Of a DNA stretch of 64,000 bases, positions 54,028 through 63,362 are shown piece by piece. Under the pieces are notes generated by a model, which had not been told where the DNA came from, made no database searches, and was given only the letters and a program-made list of their open reading frames with translations. Positions within the stretch are counted from its first letter, which is position 1. Each line of letters begins with the position of its first letter. The stretch spans positions 1 through 64,000 of the forward strand of contig NZ_SVEV01000012.1 in assembly GCF_015057185.1 (NCBI RefSeq), in the 5' to 3' direction. A program made the position numbers and the translations under genes. Source of the stretch: Pseudobutyrivibrio sp. GTDB lineage: Bacteria > Bacillota > Clostridia > Lachnospirales > Lachnospiraceae.

Positions 54028-56367
54028 TTATATCATATACTTACGCAATAGTTTTCGCAACTCCTCTTCCTTGATAGGCTTTGCTATGTAATCTACAAAT
54101 CCAAGCTTTTCGTACTCCTCTTTTGCACCTACTACAGCATTAGCTGTTTGCATAATAAGTGGAGTGTCCTTATTAGGATTGTTCTCTAAGCTATCGATGA
54201 TTGTTTTCAATTCTACACCATCCATACCAGGCATTAGGTGGTCAATGAAAATCAAATCGTATTTGTTTCGCTTAATCTTTTCTATTGCTTCGCTACCACT
54301 GATAGCTGTATCCACAACCACGTCTGTGTTGCTAAGAAGCATGGTAAATACTCTAAGGTTGATGGCCACATCATCCACAACAAGTATCTTACCAATAATG
54401 TCAAATACTTCCTGTCTATCTGCCACACGTCTGTCACCATTTGGTCCCATAGAGAATATGCCACATGGCTCAACCGTTCTAATTTCCTGTGGAATAACAA
54501 CAGTAAAGGTAGTGCCCTTTCCAAGCTCTGATTCTACTGAAATGGTACCATCCATCAGTTCAATTAGCTGCTTTGTAATAGTGAGCCCCAAGCCTGTTCC
54601 TTCGATTTTGCTGTTATGGAATTCGCCAACACGCTTGAAGGAGTCAAACAAATATGGAATATTTTCTTCTGCAATACCAATTCCTGTATCAGAAACCGCT
54701 ATACATAGCATCAGCTTTCCACCCATAATATTGCCGTTTATGGAAAGTGTAATTCGACCCTCTGGAGTGTACTTTACTGCATTTGTAAGCAAATTGGTTG
54801 TCACCTGAATTATACGCTCTTTGTCACCACGAAGCCTTGCTGGGAGAACGTCGCTCATGTCTACCTCGAATGAAAGCCTGTTAGCCTTGGCTCTTGGTCG
54901 AACAAGAGAATAGCACTCTCTTACCATGTCAATCAAATCGTAGTCATCCACAACGATTTCTATCTTGCCAGCGTTTACCTTGGCCAGATCTAAGACCTCG
55001 TTAACTATTCCTAGTAGATAGTTTCCAGCGCTGTTAACATCTCGAGCATAATCAAGAATTTTTACTTCTCGGCTTTCTCGAAGAATCATTTTGTTCATGC
55101 CCAAAATTGCATTGATAGGAGTTCGCATTTCATGGGACATTCTAGTTAAAAATGCTGTGCTGGCATCTTGGGCTTGAACTGCTGCAAATATATCTCTTTC
55201 CATCTGTCTAATTTCCCTAAGGGCCCTAAAATAAGACATGGAAATCATAAATATCAAACCTATTATCAAGATAATTCCGTTCATGGACATAGGCTTGTAT
55301 ACCTTATAAACATACATTTGCAATACACCTGCCGCCATAGCACCAAGTATGCCTACAAATTCCATGAAATATTTTCTAACTCGTCCTTGAATGAAATCTG
55401 GAATAACAGTAATGAAATAAAAAGCCATTATCAATCCAAGTGCAATAAAAGCAAATGGTAAAATGCCGCTTAAGTCAGTTTCGTTTGCGAATTGTAATAT
55501 CAAACCAGCAACAGCTACGAAAATAGATAGCACCGCTAATATCAAATAAGGGATTCGATATCTTCCCTCTTGAAGCCGATCAAAATACAAAGCAACAGCA
55601 AAAGCCAGCATGATTAGGCTCAAATATGTCATATATGAAATCAAAGAAATATTCGGCACAAAAAACTGTCTACAAGCGGATTCAGCTAAGGACCATATGC
55701 CTGCACAAATAACCGACCAGCCGGCAAAGAAAAGAGGTATTAGCTTTTTGTAGGCAATTCTCACCGAAATACCAATAATAAATGCTATAAGACCTAGTAC
55801 AATCAAAAACAGTGTAAGCAGCAGCGTATACCGCTCTTTGTCATATATTGTTCTAATGATTCCCGTCTGTGTACCTATAGCAATTTCATCTAGAACACCA
55901 GAGTAATTATTTGATCCAGAAAATCTTATTGAGATAGTTTTCCCATTATCCTCTTGGTACAAAGGTATAAACAAGGCAATACCTGGGCTGTTGCTACCAA
56001 AGAGTCTAGTTTCTGCTGTGGAATAACCATATCTCCAGCTTCCATCCACAAAAACTTCAACATCCTGCTTGGCAGAATTGAAGGTCATGTATAAATCATT
56101 GCCCTCAGGCATTTGAATTGTATTTTCTATTACAAAATCAGCACCCGTCTCAGGTGTGTAGCTTCCTGGAATTTCTATTTGTTCCCGGGTTCCATCCTGG
56201 TATACTCTAGTCCACCCTTCGCAGTAGGTACTGTAATCTAGCGGTACATAGTTACGTTCATCTGGTAAAAGCTGTTCTCCAATCAATAGGAGCACTATTA
56301 CAAAAATAAATAGCATTACCCCTATGGACACAACCATTTCATAAACAAAGCTACTAGTTTTTTTCAT
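54028..56367 (-). CDS. Hybrid sensor histidine kinase / response regulator (7TM type)
   Basis: A 779-aa membrane kinase. An N-terminal membrane segment is followed by an extracellular beta-sandwich region (about residues 40-180). Then come seven membrane segments (about 185-385), matching the 7TMR-DISM sensor layout. Next are HisKA with the phospho-His in RMSHEMRTPINAIL, an HATPase domain (NLLTNAVKYTPEGR, DTGIGI, GTGLGLTI) and a receiver (ILVVDDVAINLRVF, phospho-Asp in LIFIDHLMPGMDG). There is no output domain, so it must pass the signal on. The ligand is unknown; carbohydrates are typical for this sensor class. Confidence 0.93.
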   Translation of the reverse strand: MKKTSSFVYEMVVSIGVMLFIFVIVLLLIGEQLLPDERNYVPLDYSTYCEGWTRVYQDGTREQIEIPGSYTPETGADFVIENTIQMPEGNDLYMTFNSAKQDVEVFVDGSWRYGYSTAETRLFGSNSPGIALFIPLYQEDNGKTISIRFSGSNNYSGVLDEIAIGTQTGIIRTIYDKERYTLLLTLFLIVLGLIAFIIGISVRIAYKKLIPLFFAGWSVICAGIWSLAESACRQFFVPNISLISYMTYLSLIMLAFAVALYFDRLQEGRYRIPYLILAVLSIFVAVAGLILQFANETDLSGILPFAFIALGLIMAFYFITVIPDFIQGRVRKYFMEFVGILGAMAAGVLQMYVYKVYKPMSMNGIILIIGLIFMISMSYFRALREIRQMERDIFAAVQAQDASTAFLTRMSHEMRTPINAILGMNKMILRESREVKILDYARDVNSAGNYLLGIVNEVLDLAKVNAGKIEIVVDDYDLIDMVRECYSLVRPRAKANRLSFEVDMSDVLPARLRGDKERIIQVTTNLLTNAVKYTPEGRITLSINGNIMGGKLMLCIAVSDTGIGIAEENIPYLFDSFKRVGEFHNSKIEGTGLGLTITKQLIELMDGTISVESELGKGTTFTVVIPQEIRTVEPCGIFSMGPNGDRRVADRQEVFDIIGKILVVDDVAINLRVFTMLLSNTDVVVDTAISGSEAIEKIKRNKYDLIFIDHLMPGMDGVELKTIIDSLENNPNKDTPLIMQTANAVVGAKEEYEKLGFVDYIAKPIKEEELRKLLRKYMI

Positions 56368-56534
56368 ATCTCACTCCCCAAATCGTTAGTTTCTATCCAG
56401 TAATACTCCCCTGTGTTTAGCACAATACTAATATTATTATAAATTTATGCTGGTGCTAAAACAACAAATTACGAAAATAGTCACAATTTTTTCCTATAAT
56501 AAGCCTAGTTAGTGGATTTTATGGAGGACACATT

Positions 56535-57482
56535 ATGGCAAGTTCTGAACAAATCGCAAAGGAATATTATGATAAGGGAAATAGTTTGCTTCAGGCCAAT
56601 GATATTGAAGCAGCTATAGACAACTATAATATGGCCAAATCAATTTATGAAGAATTGCAGGAACATCACCAATACATAATGACACTACGCGGTCTTGCAA
56701 TTTCCTATGGCATTATGGCCTTTGACTCAAAAATGCTATATAAGTGCCTTGATGCATTGAACTACATAGATAAATATAAAATCAAAGGGGCAAAGCATTA
56801 TTTTTACACCATAATCTGTAATCGTTACATGGTATTAGGTGATTATGATAGCGCTGTCAATTATGGCAAAATGGCATTACAGGATTTGGAAGACCATGGC
56901 ACTGAATTTGATAACCAACCAAAGCCTTATCTAGTTGCTTGCCTTAATTTAGCCTATGCCTATCTACATATAAATAGGTACAACGAGGCTGAGCTCTATT
57001 TGAAACGAGCCATGGAAATTGCCCAGAAAAACGATTTGCACAATCATGATTTGAGCATCTCTGTACTTAATGCAAGTCTCCATCATAAAATCGGTGATAA
57101 CCAATATGTATATGACAATATTGACCAGCTAGTATCAACGATTCAAAGCTATGGAATTAATATCAATGATTATCTAGCAGATTTAAAATTGTTGGTTGAG
57201 ACCTTCTGTAGCATGAAGGAATTCTCCCGAGCTGAGGCTGTGGCTGCCAACTTGAAATCCTACGGAACTATTGCAGGAAACTACTATCTGATACTAGAAG
57301 CTACGAAGCTTTACATGATGGTATACAAGGCCAGCGGCGAGGAAGAAAAATACCATCAGGTCTGCGTTGATTATGCAGAAAACTCTATTTCACTGCGCAA
57401 TACAGAAGCAAATAAACATCTATTAGAGATGGACACTGCAATCGCTTTGTCTATTGCAGATACTCCAATCGAATTACTATAA
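56535..57482 (+). CDS. TPR repeat protein
   Basis: A 315-aa all-helical protein with several tetratricopeptide units (for example AKEYYDKGNSLLQANDIEAAIDNYNMAKSIYEEL and LNLAYAYLHINRYNEAELYLKRAMEIA). There is no signal peptide, so it is cytoplasmic. A GGAGG site precedes the ATG. It resembles the TPR halves of bacterial regulators but has no DNA-binding or enzymatic domain. The next gene starts 9 bp after its stop; the two probably work together. Confidence 0.8.
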   Translation: MASSEQIAKEYYDKGNSLLQANDIEAAIDNYNMAKSIYEELQEHHQYIMTLRGLAISYGIMAFDSKMLYKCLDALNYIDKYKIKGAKHYFYTIICNRYMVLGDYDSAVNYGKMALQDLEDHGTEFDNQPKPYLVACLNLAYAYLHINRYNEAELYLKRAMEIAQKNDLHNHDLSISVLNASLHHKIGDNQYVYDNIDQLVSTIQSYGININDYLADLKLLVETFCSMKEFSRAEAVAANLKSYGTIAGNYYLILEATKLYMMVYKASGEEEKYHQVCVDYAENSISLRNTEANKHLLEMDTAIALSIADTPIELL

Positions 57483-57491
57483 TTGTTTATT

Positions 57492-58676
57492 ATGAAGAAA
57501 AAAAGACAAATCCTAATAATAATCATATTTGCATTAGTTCTTTTTACTAAAGCAGAACTGGACTCAAATCCTTCCATCAGAGTTTTGGCTTCTATCATCG
57601 ACTTCTCTGAGTCTACGCTTACTAGCCCAGACTATCTGGCTTATGGAATTGACTTGAAGGACTTATTCAGAAATTATACCAACTCTGATATTAGTTATTC
57701 AGGTACTGCATACATTAAAAGGGTTAAGGGTTTTCCTTATTCTGTTAGCGGAAGCATCCAGGGTGAGCGTTCCGTTTCGCAGGAAAAATTTTCATGCCAA
57801 TCTGACCTTACTGTGTTAGTTTTAAATGTTGGAGAATTGGATGTTTATGCTGATGACGATACCATCTACTTGGTTGCACCAATGTTAGGTGATATTTCCT
57901 ATGGTTTTGACACAGGTGAGAATTTGTTCCAGCAAGCACCAAACCTTAATAACGACATTACCCAGGAATGGTTCCACAACAATAAAAAGAACATCTGGAA
58001 CTTCGTACAAAAAATCGACATTAAAAAAACTGATCAAATATATGTTGATGAAGATGGAACAGAGAGCAATGAATACAGCATTGTTGTTCCTGAAGGCGAA
58101 GGTGATTTCATATGGGATTTGCTAGGTGCAGAACCACCTGATCATGACATAAAGCTCTCTCTTTTCCTTGATAAATACAATCACACTAGAAAGGTTGTAT
58201 TTGATTTATCATACAAAACAGAGGGTGCCTATATTGCTTTCTACGGAAACAACTGTAGCACTATGGAGATTTACTCTCCTCTTCCTGACGATGAATCTGT
58301 TACTGTCACTATAAAAAGAAACGGCGAGAATAATTATACTAACGCTTACACGAATAATATTACTTATACCATGGCAGATGGTCAGACCTACTCCATGGAT
58401 TGTAATGGTTATTTAAATACAAATGACGAATATATCAAACTCGAGGTTTCAGATATTACAATCTGTCACGACAAAGAGGTTTTAGCTGAAGGTCTTATTA
58501 AATGTAGAATCAATTCAGAAGATACTATGGATGACGTTTTTGAGAGTGCAGGCGTTGACCTTTCTGGTGTAGAAGTCATTGATTGGGCTACAATAAAAAA
58601 TGACACCGCCTCTTTCGTAGACGATGTCATATTACAAGCTCGTAAAAATGTAGATATACTTGATATTTTGAATTAG
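57492..58676 (+). CDS. Exported or membrane-anchored hypothetical protein
   Basis: A 394-aa protein; the ATG at 57492 (MKKKRQILIIIIFALVLF) is preferred to the TTG at 57483. One N-terminal hydrophobic segment acts as a signal or anchor, without a lipobox. The rest is polar and beta-rich, with no family that I recognise (LTVLVLNVGELDVYADDDTIYLVAPM, and HDIKLSLFLDKYNHTRKVVFDL). The overall look is like lipoprotein-type surface domains of unknown role. The stop overlaps the convergent OhrR-like gene by four bases. Confidence 0.7.
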   Translation: MKKKRQILIIIIFALVLFTKAELDSNPSIRVLASIIDFSESTLTSPDYLAYGIDLKDLFRNYTNSDISYSGTAYIKRVKGFPYSVSGSIQGERSVSQEKFSCQSDLTVLVLNVGELDVYADDDTIYLVAPMLGDISYGFDTGENLFQQAPNLNNDITQEWFHNNKKNIWNFVQKIDIKKTDQIYVDEDGTESNEYSIVVPEGEGDFIWDLLGAEPPDHDIKLSLFLDKYNHTRKVVFDLSYKTEGAYIAFYGNNCSTMEIYSPLPDDESVTVTIKRNGENNYTNAYTNNITYTMADGQTYSMDCNGYLNTNDEYIKLEVSDITICHDKEVLAEGLIKCRINSEDTMDDVFESAGVDLSGVEVIDWATIKNDTASFVDDVILQARKNVDILDILN

Positions 58677-59116
58677 TCTTCGGATTCAAATTTACCTAAT
58701 ATCTTGTAGAGAATAGCATAAAGTTGTTTTGATTCTTCGGCAGTAAGACAAACACATTTGCCCATCTTAGCAGGTATCGCTGATGCCTGCTTTTTTAATG
58801 CTTCTCCTTCTGATGTCAATGTAATAATGAGATTTCTCTCATCATCCTTAGATCTGATTCGCTTAACAAATCCCTTTTGCTCAAGTTTTTTAAGAACAGG
58901 TGTTAATGTACCTGAATCAAGGAATAGCTTTTCTCCAAGGGCCTTTACTGTAATTTCCTTTTCTTCCCAAACAACCATCATAGTAATGTACTGGGTGTAT
59001 GTAAGATCAAGTGGATCCAAGTATGGCTTATATCTCTTTACTATTTCTTTTGAACACGCGTAAAGCGGAAAACAAAGCTGATTTGAAATTTTTAAGCAAT
59101 CAAATTTATCGCCCAT
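58673..59116 (-). CDS. OhrR-like MarR-family peroxide-sensing repressor
   Basis: A 147-aa MarR-type regulator. The N-terminus MGDKFDCLKISNQLCFPLYACSKEIVK closely follows Bacillus OhrR, including the redox-sensing cysteine in NQLCF. The wing helix pattern LYLDSGTLTPMLK-like (LFLDSGTLTPVLKKLEQKGFVKRIRSKDDERN) is kept. OhrR proteins release DNA when that Cys is oxidised by organic hydroperoxide. No ohr gene is nearby; the operon encodes thioredoxin and a TrxR-like enzyme instead. Palindromes at the operon promoter fit autoregulation. Confidence 0.9.
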   Translation of the reverse strand: MGDKFDCLKISNQLCFPLYACSKEIVKRYKPYLDPLDLTYTQYITMMVVWEEKEITVKALGEKLFLDSGTLTPVLKKLEQKGFVKRIRSKDDERNLIITLTSEGEALKKQASAIPAKMGKCVCLTAEESKQLYAILYKILGKFESED

Positions 59117-59139
59117 TATATACTCACCTCTTAATTTAA

Positions 59140-59451
59140 TTATAAGTTTTTAGACACGAAATCGACGATAGCTTCCTTTGGTACGAATCCAACATTCATG
59201 TCTACTTTCTCTCCATCCTTCAAGACAACGAGAGCAGGAATGTTCATTATCCCATATTCTCTAGCAAGATCTGGATTCTCATCTGTATCAACACTGTAGA
59301 AATTAGCCTTACCTGCTAACTCCTCAGATACAGTCTCAAGTACAGGTGCAAGCATCTTGCATGGTCCACACCAAGTAGCGTTGAAATCTAAAACTGAAAC
59401 TCCTGATTTATCCATTGAATTGAATTCTTCTGTTGTAATTTTCTTTACCAT
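59140..59451 (-). CDS. trxA: Thioredoxin
   Basis: A 103-aa thioredoxin with the active site TWCGPCK (about residues 25-31) and the cis-proline region MNIPALVVLKDGE. It reduces protein disulfides and peroxidases. It lies between the TrxR-like gene (54-bp gap) and the OhrR-like gene (23-bp gap), in one operon. Confidence 0.95.
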   Translation of the reverse strand: MVKKITTEEFNSMDKSGVSVLDFNATWCGPCKMLAPVLETVSEELAGKANFYSVDTDENPDLAREYGIMNIPALVVLKDGEKVDMNVGFVPKEAIVDFVSKNL

Positions 59452-59505
59452 AATAATATATATCTCCTTTCAAATTTTATCAAATTAAATTGTAATATTA
59501 GTTTA

Positions 59506-60372
59506 TTATTTATTATTTAGGCTTGCAAGATAAGATACTGCTGAAAGTGCAGCTACATTTCCTTCACCTGCAGCTTTAATATACTGATAAGGTGTACCTG
59601 TGATATCACCACAAGCGTATAATCCCTTGATATTGGTAGCCATAGATCTGTCTACCTGAACATGATTACCATCCATTGTAAGTCCTGGAACAAGCTGCGA
59701 TGGAGCAACCTGCTCTCTTAATATGAATACACCATCAGCTGTATATGTATCACCATCAGTCTCCAGTGCATATCCAGTTTCCTGTCGAACAATAGCAGCT
59801 GGTTTAACGTCAAGCTCAACTTTGATATTACCGCCAAGCTTTCCTACATATTCATACTGTGGTAAATATGTAACACTCTCTGCTCTCTCTGCAAGGAACT
59901 TTGCCTCTTCTTCATCAGCTTCAGAATAAGCAATGATGATTGCTGTCTTTCCTTTGTATAATGCAGCATCGCATGTAGCGCAGTAGCTAACACCTCTACC
60001 TAAATTTTCCATTTCTCCTGGAAAAGGCTTCATAGCGCTCATTCCAGCAGCTACGATAACTGATTTGGCCTCGTAATCACCACCGTGGCACTGTAATGCA
60101 AAATAATCACCCATTGAATATACTGCATTAACCTTGTCATCAGTAATCTCTACGCCCATTGACTTAGCATGATCTAAAAATGTTTTAGCCATGTCAGCTC
60201 CAGGAATGTTTGGTAATCCCAAATAATTCTGTATTGTATGAGCCTTAGCAACCTTGTCTGATGTGTTGCTGCTGCCAAGTAAAAGAACTGTTTTATTTCT
60301 TACTTTTGCTGTAATAGCTGCCTCTAAACCAGCAGGACCTGTTCCAATAATTGCAATATCAAATCTTTCCAT
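59506..60372 (-). CDS. Thioredoxin reductase-like flavoprotein
   Basis: A 288-aa FAD enzyme. Start set at ATG 60372 (MERFDIAIIGTGPAGLEAAI) after GGAGG; the track start is a GTG inside that site. The FAD motif GTGPAG, the redox pair in SYCATCDAALYKG, and GLYACGDITGTPYQYIKAAGEG are present. The second nucleotide motif is unusual: where NADPH-type TrxR has a GGGDSA-like string, this reads IIAYSEADEEEAKFL, so NADPH binding is doubtful. Ferredoxin- or other-donor-dependent TrxR-like enzymes of clostridia have such changes. Its partner is probably the TrxA encoded next. Confidence 0.88.
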   Translation of the reverse strand: MERFDIAIIGTGPAGLEAAITAKVRNKTVLLLGSSNTSDKVAKAHTIQNYLGLPNIPGADMAKTFLDHAKSMGVEITDDKVNAVYSMGDYFALQCHGGDYEAKSVIVAAGMSAMKPFPGEMENLGRGVSYCATCDAALYKGKTAIIIAYSEADEEEAKFLAERAESVTYLPQYEYVGKLGGNIKVELDVKPAAIVRQETGYALETDGDTYTADGVFILREQVAPSQLVPGLTMDGNHVQVDRSMATNIKGLYACGDITGTPYQYIKAAGEGNVAALSAVSYLASLNNK

Positions 60373-60400
60373 CTTAATAACCTCCACTATGACAGATAAA

Positions 60401-60459
60401 AGATTGTGTACAACCCTTTCTTATGATTTGATTGTACACAATCTAATTGTGTTTGTCAA
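60401..60459 (-). promoter_or_regulatory. trx operon promoter with two OhrR-type palindromes
   Basis: On the minus strand TTGACA (60454-60459) and TACAAT (60431-60436) are 17 bp apart. A perfect palindrome GATTGTACACAATC (60430-60443) covers the -10, and a second, near-perfect one (GATTGTGTACAACC, 60402-60415) covers the start region. OhrR is known to bind TACAAT/ATTGTA-type inverted repeats, so this is the likely operator. Confidence 0.75.
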
Positions 60460-60477
60460 TAGTGGATTTTTTATTTT

Positions 60478-62193
60478 TTAAATAGTAAATGAATCCTTGA
60501 TTTCTCTAAGCTCATCAGAGTTTGCTTCAGTCTCTCCTACTACTTTCACTACTCCATCTGAAAGGTTTGCAACATCAGTTGCCTTCTCAGCTACAGTTGT
60601 TACGGCTGCAGCAGCCTCACCTACAGTTCTTGATATTTCTTCAACAGACTGTGAAATCTCAGTAGTTGATTCCTGTAATTCATCAATCTTCTCTGAAATA
60701 TTATCCATTGTTTCTGAGAAATGCTCAGCATCAAGCCTATAATCGTCTGCCATTTTTAGGAATGACTCATAATCAGAGGCAACATCGTTTTCGATGTAGT
60801 CCATTGTTCTTTTGAGACACTGATTCATAGATGAAACTGAATCCTGTACCTCGGCCACAATTTCCATAATACCGGCAACTGTGTCGCTTGACTGTGTAGC
60901 CAATCCACCAATTTCTGTAGCAACTACAGCAAATCCCCTGCCTGCCTCACCAGCGCGAGCTGCTTCTATAGAGGCATTAAGAGCAAGCAAGTTGGTCTGG
61001 CTTGCAATATCCTGAATAGCAACTGCCAAATCATTAATCTTCTCAACAGCCTTTGATTTCTCCAAAGCCACCTGACTCTGGCTATTGATTTCATCGTAAA
61101 TACGCTCGTTCTTCTGTTTAGCTACAACCGTATCATCGTATACGCCATTAGCCTTCTGTTTGATTTCCTTAGCATTTTCAGCACCATTTTTTGCCTCTTC
61201 AGCAATAACTTCTGCATTTTCTTTTATGGATGTAGTTCTCTCGCTGATAACATCTGTTGTAGCTGATGTCTCCTGCATGCTAGCTGCAAGCTCTTCAGAT
61301 GTGGCAGAATTGTCCGCATTAGCAGAATCTATATCCATAGTGATATCTTTTAATCTAAGTGCATGTCCCTCTAAATCAACAGATGTGCTGGCAATTCTTT
61401 CAACAATATCTCTAAGACTCTGTTCCATGCGATCAACTGCACGAGCCATGACGCCTGTCTCATCCTTCTTGTGCACAAGGTGTTCAATGGAATCATTAGC
61501 CGAAAAGTCTAAGTGCCCAACATTTTCAATTACAGATGTAACAATTCGAATTGGATTTGTAATACCCTTGGCTGAAATTACACCAATAACAAGAACTACA
61601 ACACCAACTATGATAGAGAATAAAAACCCTAAGGTTTTAATTTGGTTAATCTCTGCCATTATTTCTTTGTCATCAGCAACACAAACGCATACCCATCCGT
61701 TAGATTCTATTACTTTATAAGCACTGTATTTCTTAACTCCGTTCTCATCAACGTAGCTTGAAATACCTGCAGGCTCATAGCTAGAACCAGCCTGAATTTT
61801 CGAAATTAACTCGTTGATTGCAGCATTTGTAACCTTAGTACCTATCTTGTCTTCCTTTTTATGATATAAAAAGGTTCCTTCATTATTAATTACGTATATG
61901 TAGCTTGAATCAATGCCATTAAGTCCTTTCCCGTCAAAGATAGGCTTTAGGTTTTCATATGTTGCAGCTGCTTCGCCTTTATCAGCAACATCAAGCTCAA
62001 CAATTTCAGCACTAAGTGTAGCTAAATCCTGCATATTATGCTCATTAACTGTCTGAATGGTCTTCTTAGCCTGTGGCACAATATAAAACATATTTAGCAA
62101 TATAAAGGCAACAACACTGATAATAACAAGAGCTAAAATCTTAACTAGAATTGAGTGAATATTGAATTCGGTTCTATTTGTTTTCTCTTCCAT
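60478..62193 (-). CDS. Methyl-accepting chemotaxis protein
   Basis: A 571-aa receptor. A first membrane segment (about residues 14-33) is followed by an extracellular Cache-type sensor domain (about 40-190) and a second segment (about 193-213). Then come a HAMP domain and a long signalling coiled coil with the hairpin tip [30 protein letters not shown]. It feeds the CheA/CheW system that controls the flagella. The ligand is unknown. There are no chemotaxis genes beside it, but flagellin follows upstream. Confidence 0.95.
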   Translation of the reverse strand: MEEKTNRTEFNIHSILVKILALVIISVVAFILLNMFYIVPQAKKTIQTVNEHNMQDLATLSAEIVELDVADKGEAAATYENLKPIFDGKGLNGIDSSYIYVINNEGTFLYHKKEDKIGTKVTNAAINELISKIQAGSSYEPAGISSYVDENGVKKYSAYKVIESNGWVCVCVADDKEIMAEINQIKTLGFLFSIIVGVVVLVIGVISAKGITNPIRIVTSVIENVGHLDFSANDSIEHLVHKKDETGVMARAVDRMEQSLRDIVERIASTSVDLEGHALRLKDITMDIDSANADNSATSEELAASMQETSATTDVISERTTSIKENAEVIAEEAKNGAENAKEIKQKANGVYDDTVVAKQKNERIYDEINSQSQVALEKSKAVEKINDLAVAIQDIASQTNLLALNASIEAARAGEAGRGFAVVATEIGGLATQSSDTVAGIMEIVAEVQDSVSSMNQCLKRTMDYIENDVASDYESFLKMADDYRLDAEHFSETMDNISEKIDELQESTTEISQSVEEISRTVGEAAAAVTTVAEKATDVANLSDGVVKVVGETEANSDELREIKDSFTI

Positions 62194-62313
62194 ATATTGA
62201 CTCCTTTAAAAAATAAACACACTAAGCGATTCTATTGTAAACACCATGTATGTCATTTCCGTGAAAAAATCAACACATTTCTTTGAATAAATTAAATCCT
62301 AATCGCCTAAAAA

Positions 62314-62340
62314 AACTCCTAGGCACAAGACCTAGGAGTT
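62314..62340 (-). terminator. Flagellin gene terminator
   Basis: A perfect 10-bp stem (aactcctagg / cctaggagtt) with a 7-base loop and a T-run on the minus strand lies just past the flagellin stop. Confidence 0.8.
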
Positions 62341-62354
62341 AAACATTGAATTCA

Positions 62355-63167
62355 CTACTGTAAAAGCTTCTGAACTAAGTTCTCTTCACTATTCATTTGA
62401 TTTTTTAAAGCCATGTTCTGAGCAGCTCCAACGATACCGCTTGACTTCATTTTAGTCACTGACTTATAGAAATCAGCATCCTCCTTAGCTGCCTGTGCAG
62501 AGGTAATATTCTCCTCTGTATTGTTATTAACAGAATATGCAGCCTCAAGACCGTTGGTCTGGGCACCAATCTGGCTACGCATTGAATTAATAGCATCAGA
62601 TGTGCTATCAATAGCGCTAGTAGAGATAGTATCAGGATTTCCAGATACGTCAAAATTCTCTAACTGATTAGCAACAGCCCTAGCATCAGTTTCTGTGATA
62701 GACATGCTGGCTGTACCAGTGTAAATGCTAATATCTCCAGATGAACCATCCAAAAGATTCTTGCCATTATACTGAGCCTGGTTGATAGTCTGATTGATTG
62801 TGGCTACGCTCTGCTCATTTGCCTCCTGAAGGATAGCTCTATCACTGTCTGAATACAAACCATTCATGGCACGAACTGTGTTTTGCTCAATATCTCCTAA
62901 AGAATCAGAAATATTAGATAAAGCACCATCAGCGATATTAGTGGCATCTATACCATATGAAATATTCTTGCTGCCTGTGGATAATGACTGAGCTTCCTTT
63001 AAAAGCTTCTGTGATATTGAAAGAGCCACTGCATCGTCAGCAGCTGTATTGACCTTTTTACCAGTAGAAAGCTCTTTGCTAGCCTTTTTCTGCTGATGCT
63101 CTGTGGTCTTCATGTTATTAATCGAATTCTGATATTTTGCAGTATTAATATTAGATTGAACTACCAT
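62355..63167 (-). CDS. Flagellin
   Basis: A 270-aa flagellin with the conserved D0/D1 ends (VQSNINTAKYQNSINNMKTTEHQQKKASKELSTGKKVNTAADDAVALSIS at the start; a C-terminal QMNSEENLVQKLLQ) and almost no variable middle. It is at the short end for flagellins. It may be a minor or accessory filament protein. The N-terminal pattern departs from the usual MRIQHN start. A sigma-D-like promoter can be proposed. A strong terminator makes it a single-gene unit. Confidence 0.92.
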   Translation of the reverse strand: MVVQSNINTAKYQNSINNMKTTEHQQKKASKELSTGKKVNTAADDAVALSISQKLLKEAQSLSTGSKNISYGIDATNIADGALSNISDSLGDIEQNTVRAMNGLYSDSDRAILQEANEQSVATINQTINQAQYNGKNLLDGSSGDISIYTGTASMSITETDARAVANQLENFDVSGNPDTISTSAIDSTSDAINSMRSQIGAQTNGLEAAYSVNNNTEENITSAQAAKEDADFYKSVTKMKSSGIVGAAQNMALKNQMNSEENLVQKLLQ

Positions 63168-63214
63168 ATTACCTCACTCCAATCCTCTTCGTTGAATAAT
63201 CGTTATATGTTGCA

Positions 63215-63241
63215 ATATCATCTCATTTTCTGTCTAAATTA
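63215..63241 (-). promoter_or_regulatory. Possible sigma-D promoter for flagellin
   Basis: On the minus strand TAAT (63238-63241) and GATGATAT (63215-63222) are 15 bp apart, near the TAAA-N15-GCCGATAT form used for late flagellar genes. The match is partial. Confidence 0.35.
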
Positions 63242-63288
63242 TAACACCTAGTTTATATTATGTCACGTGATTGTTTTGTGAAGTTCAA

Positions 63289-63317
63289 TTGCACAGTATC
63301 TAGGAATCGTTTAAAAT
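63289..63317 (+). promoter_or_regulatory. Promoter for the PTS EIIC-like gene
   Basis: TTGCAC (63289-63294) and TAAAAT (63312-63317) are 17 bp apart, about 45 bases before the start at 63363. Confidence 0.6.
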
Positions 63318-63362
63318 ACTACTTGTGTGCATCAGCACTGATAAAAATAGAGGAGAAAATGT

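Noticed and set aside
54164-54808. Plus-strand 214-aa ORF
   Set aside because: It lies wholly inside the hybrid kinase gene on the opposite strand, has no ribosome site and a low-complexity Ser/Ile-rich product. It is a shadow.
61160-61720. Plus-strand 186-aa ORF
   Set aside because: It is antisense to the conserved chemotaxis receptor domain and is very rich in Ser and Ala, as expected for a shadow frame.
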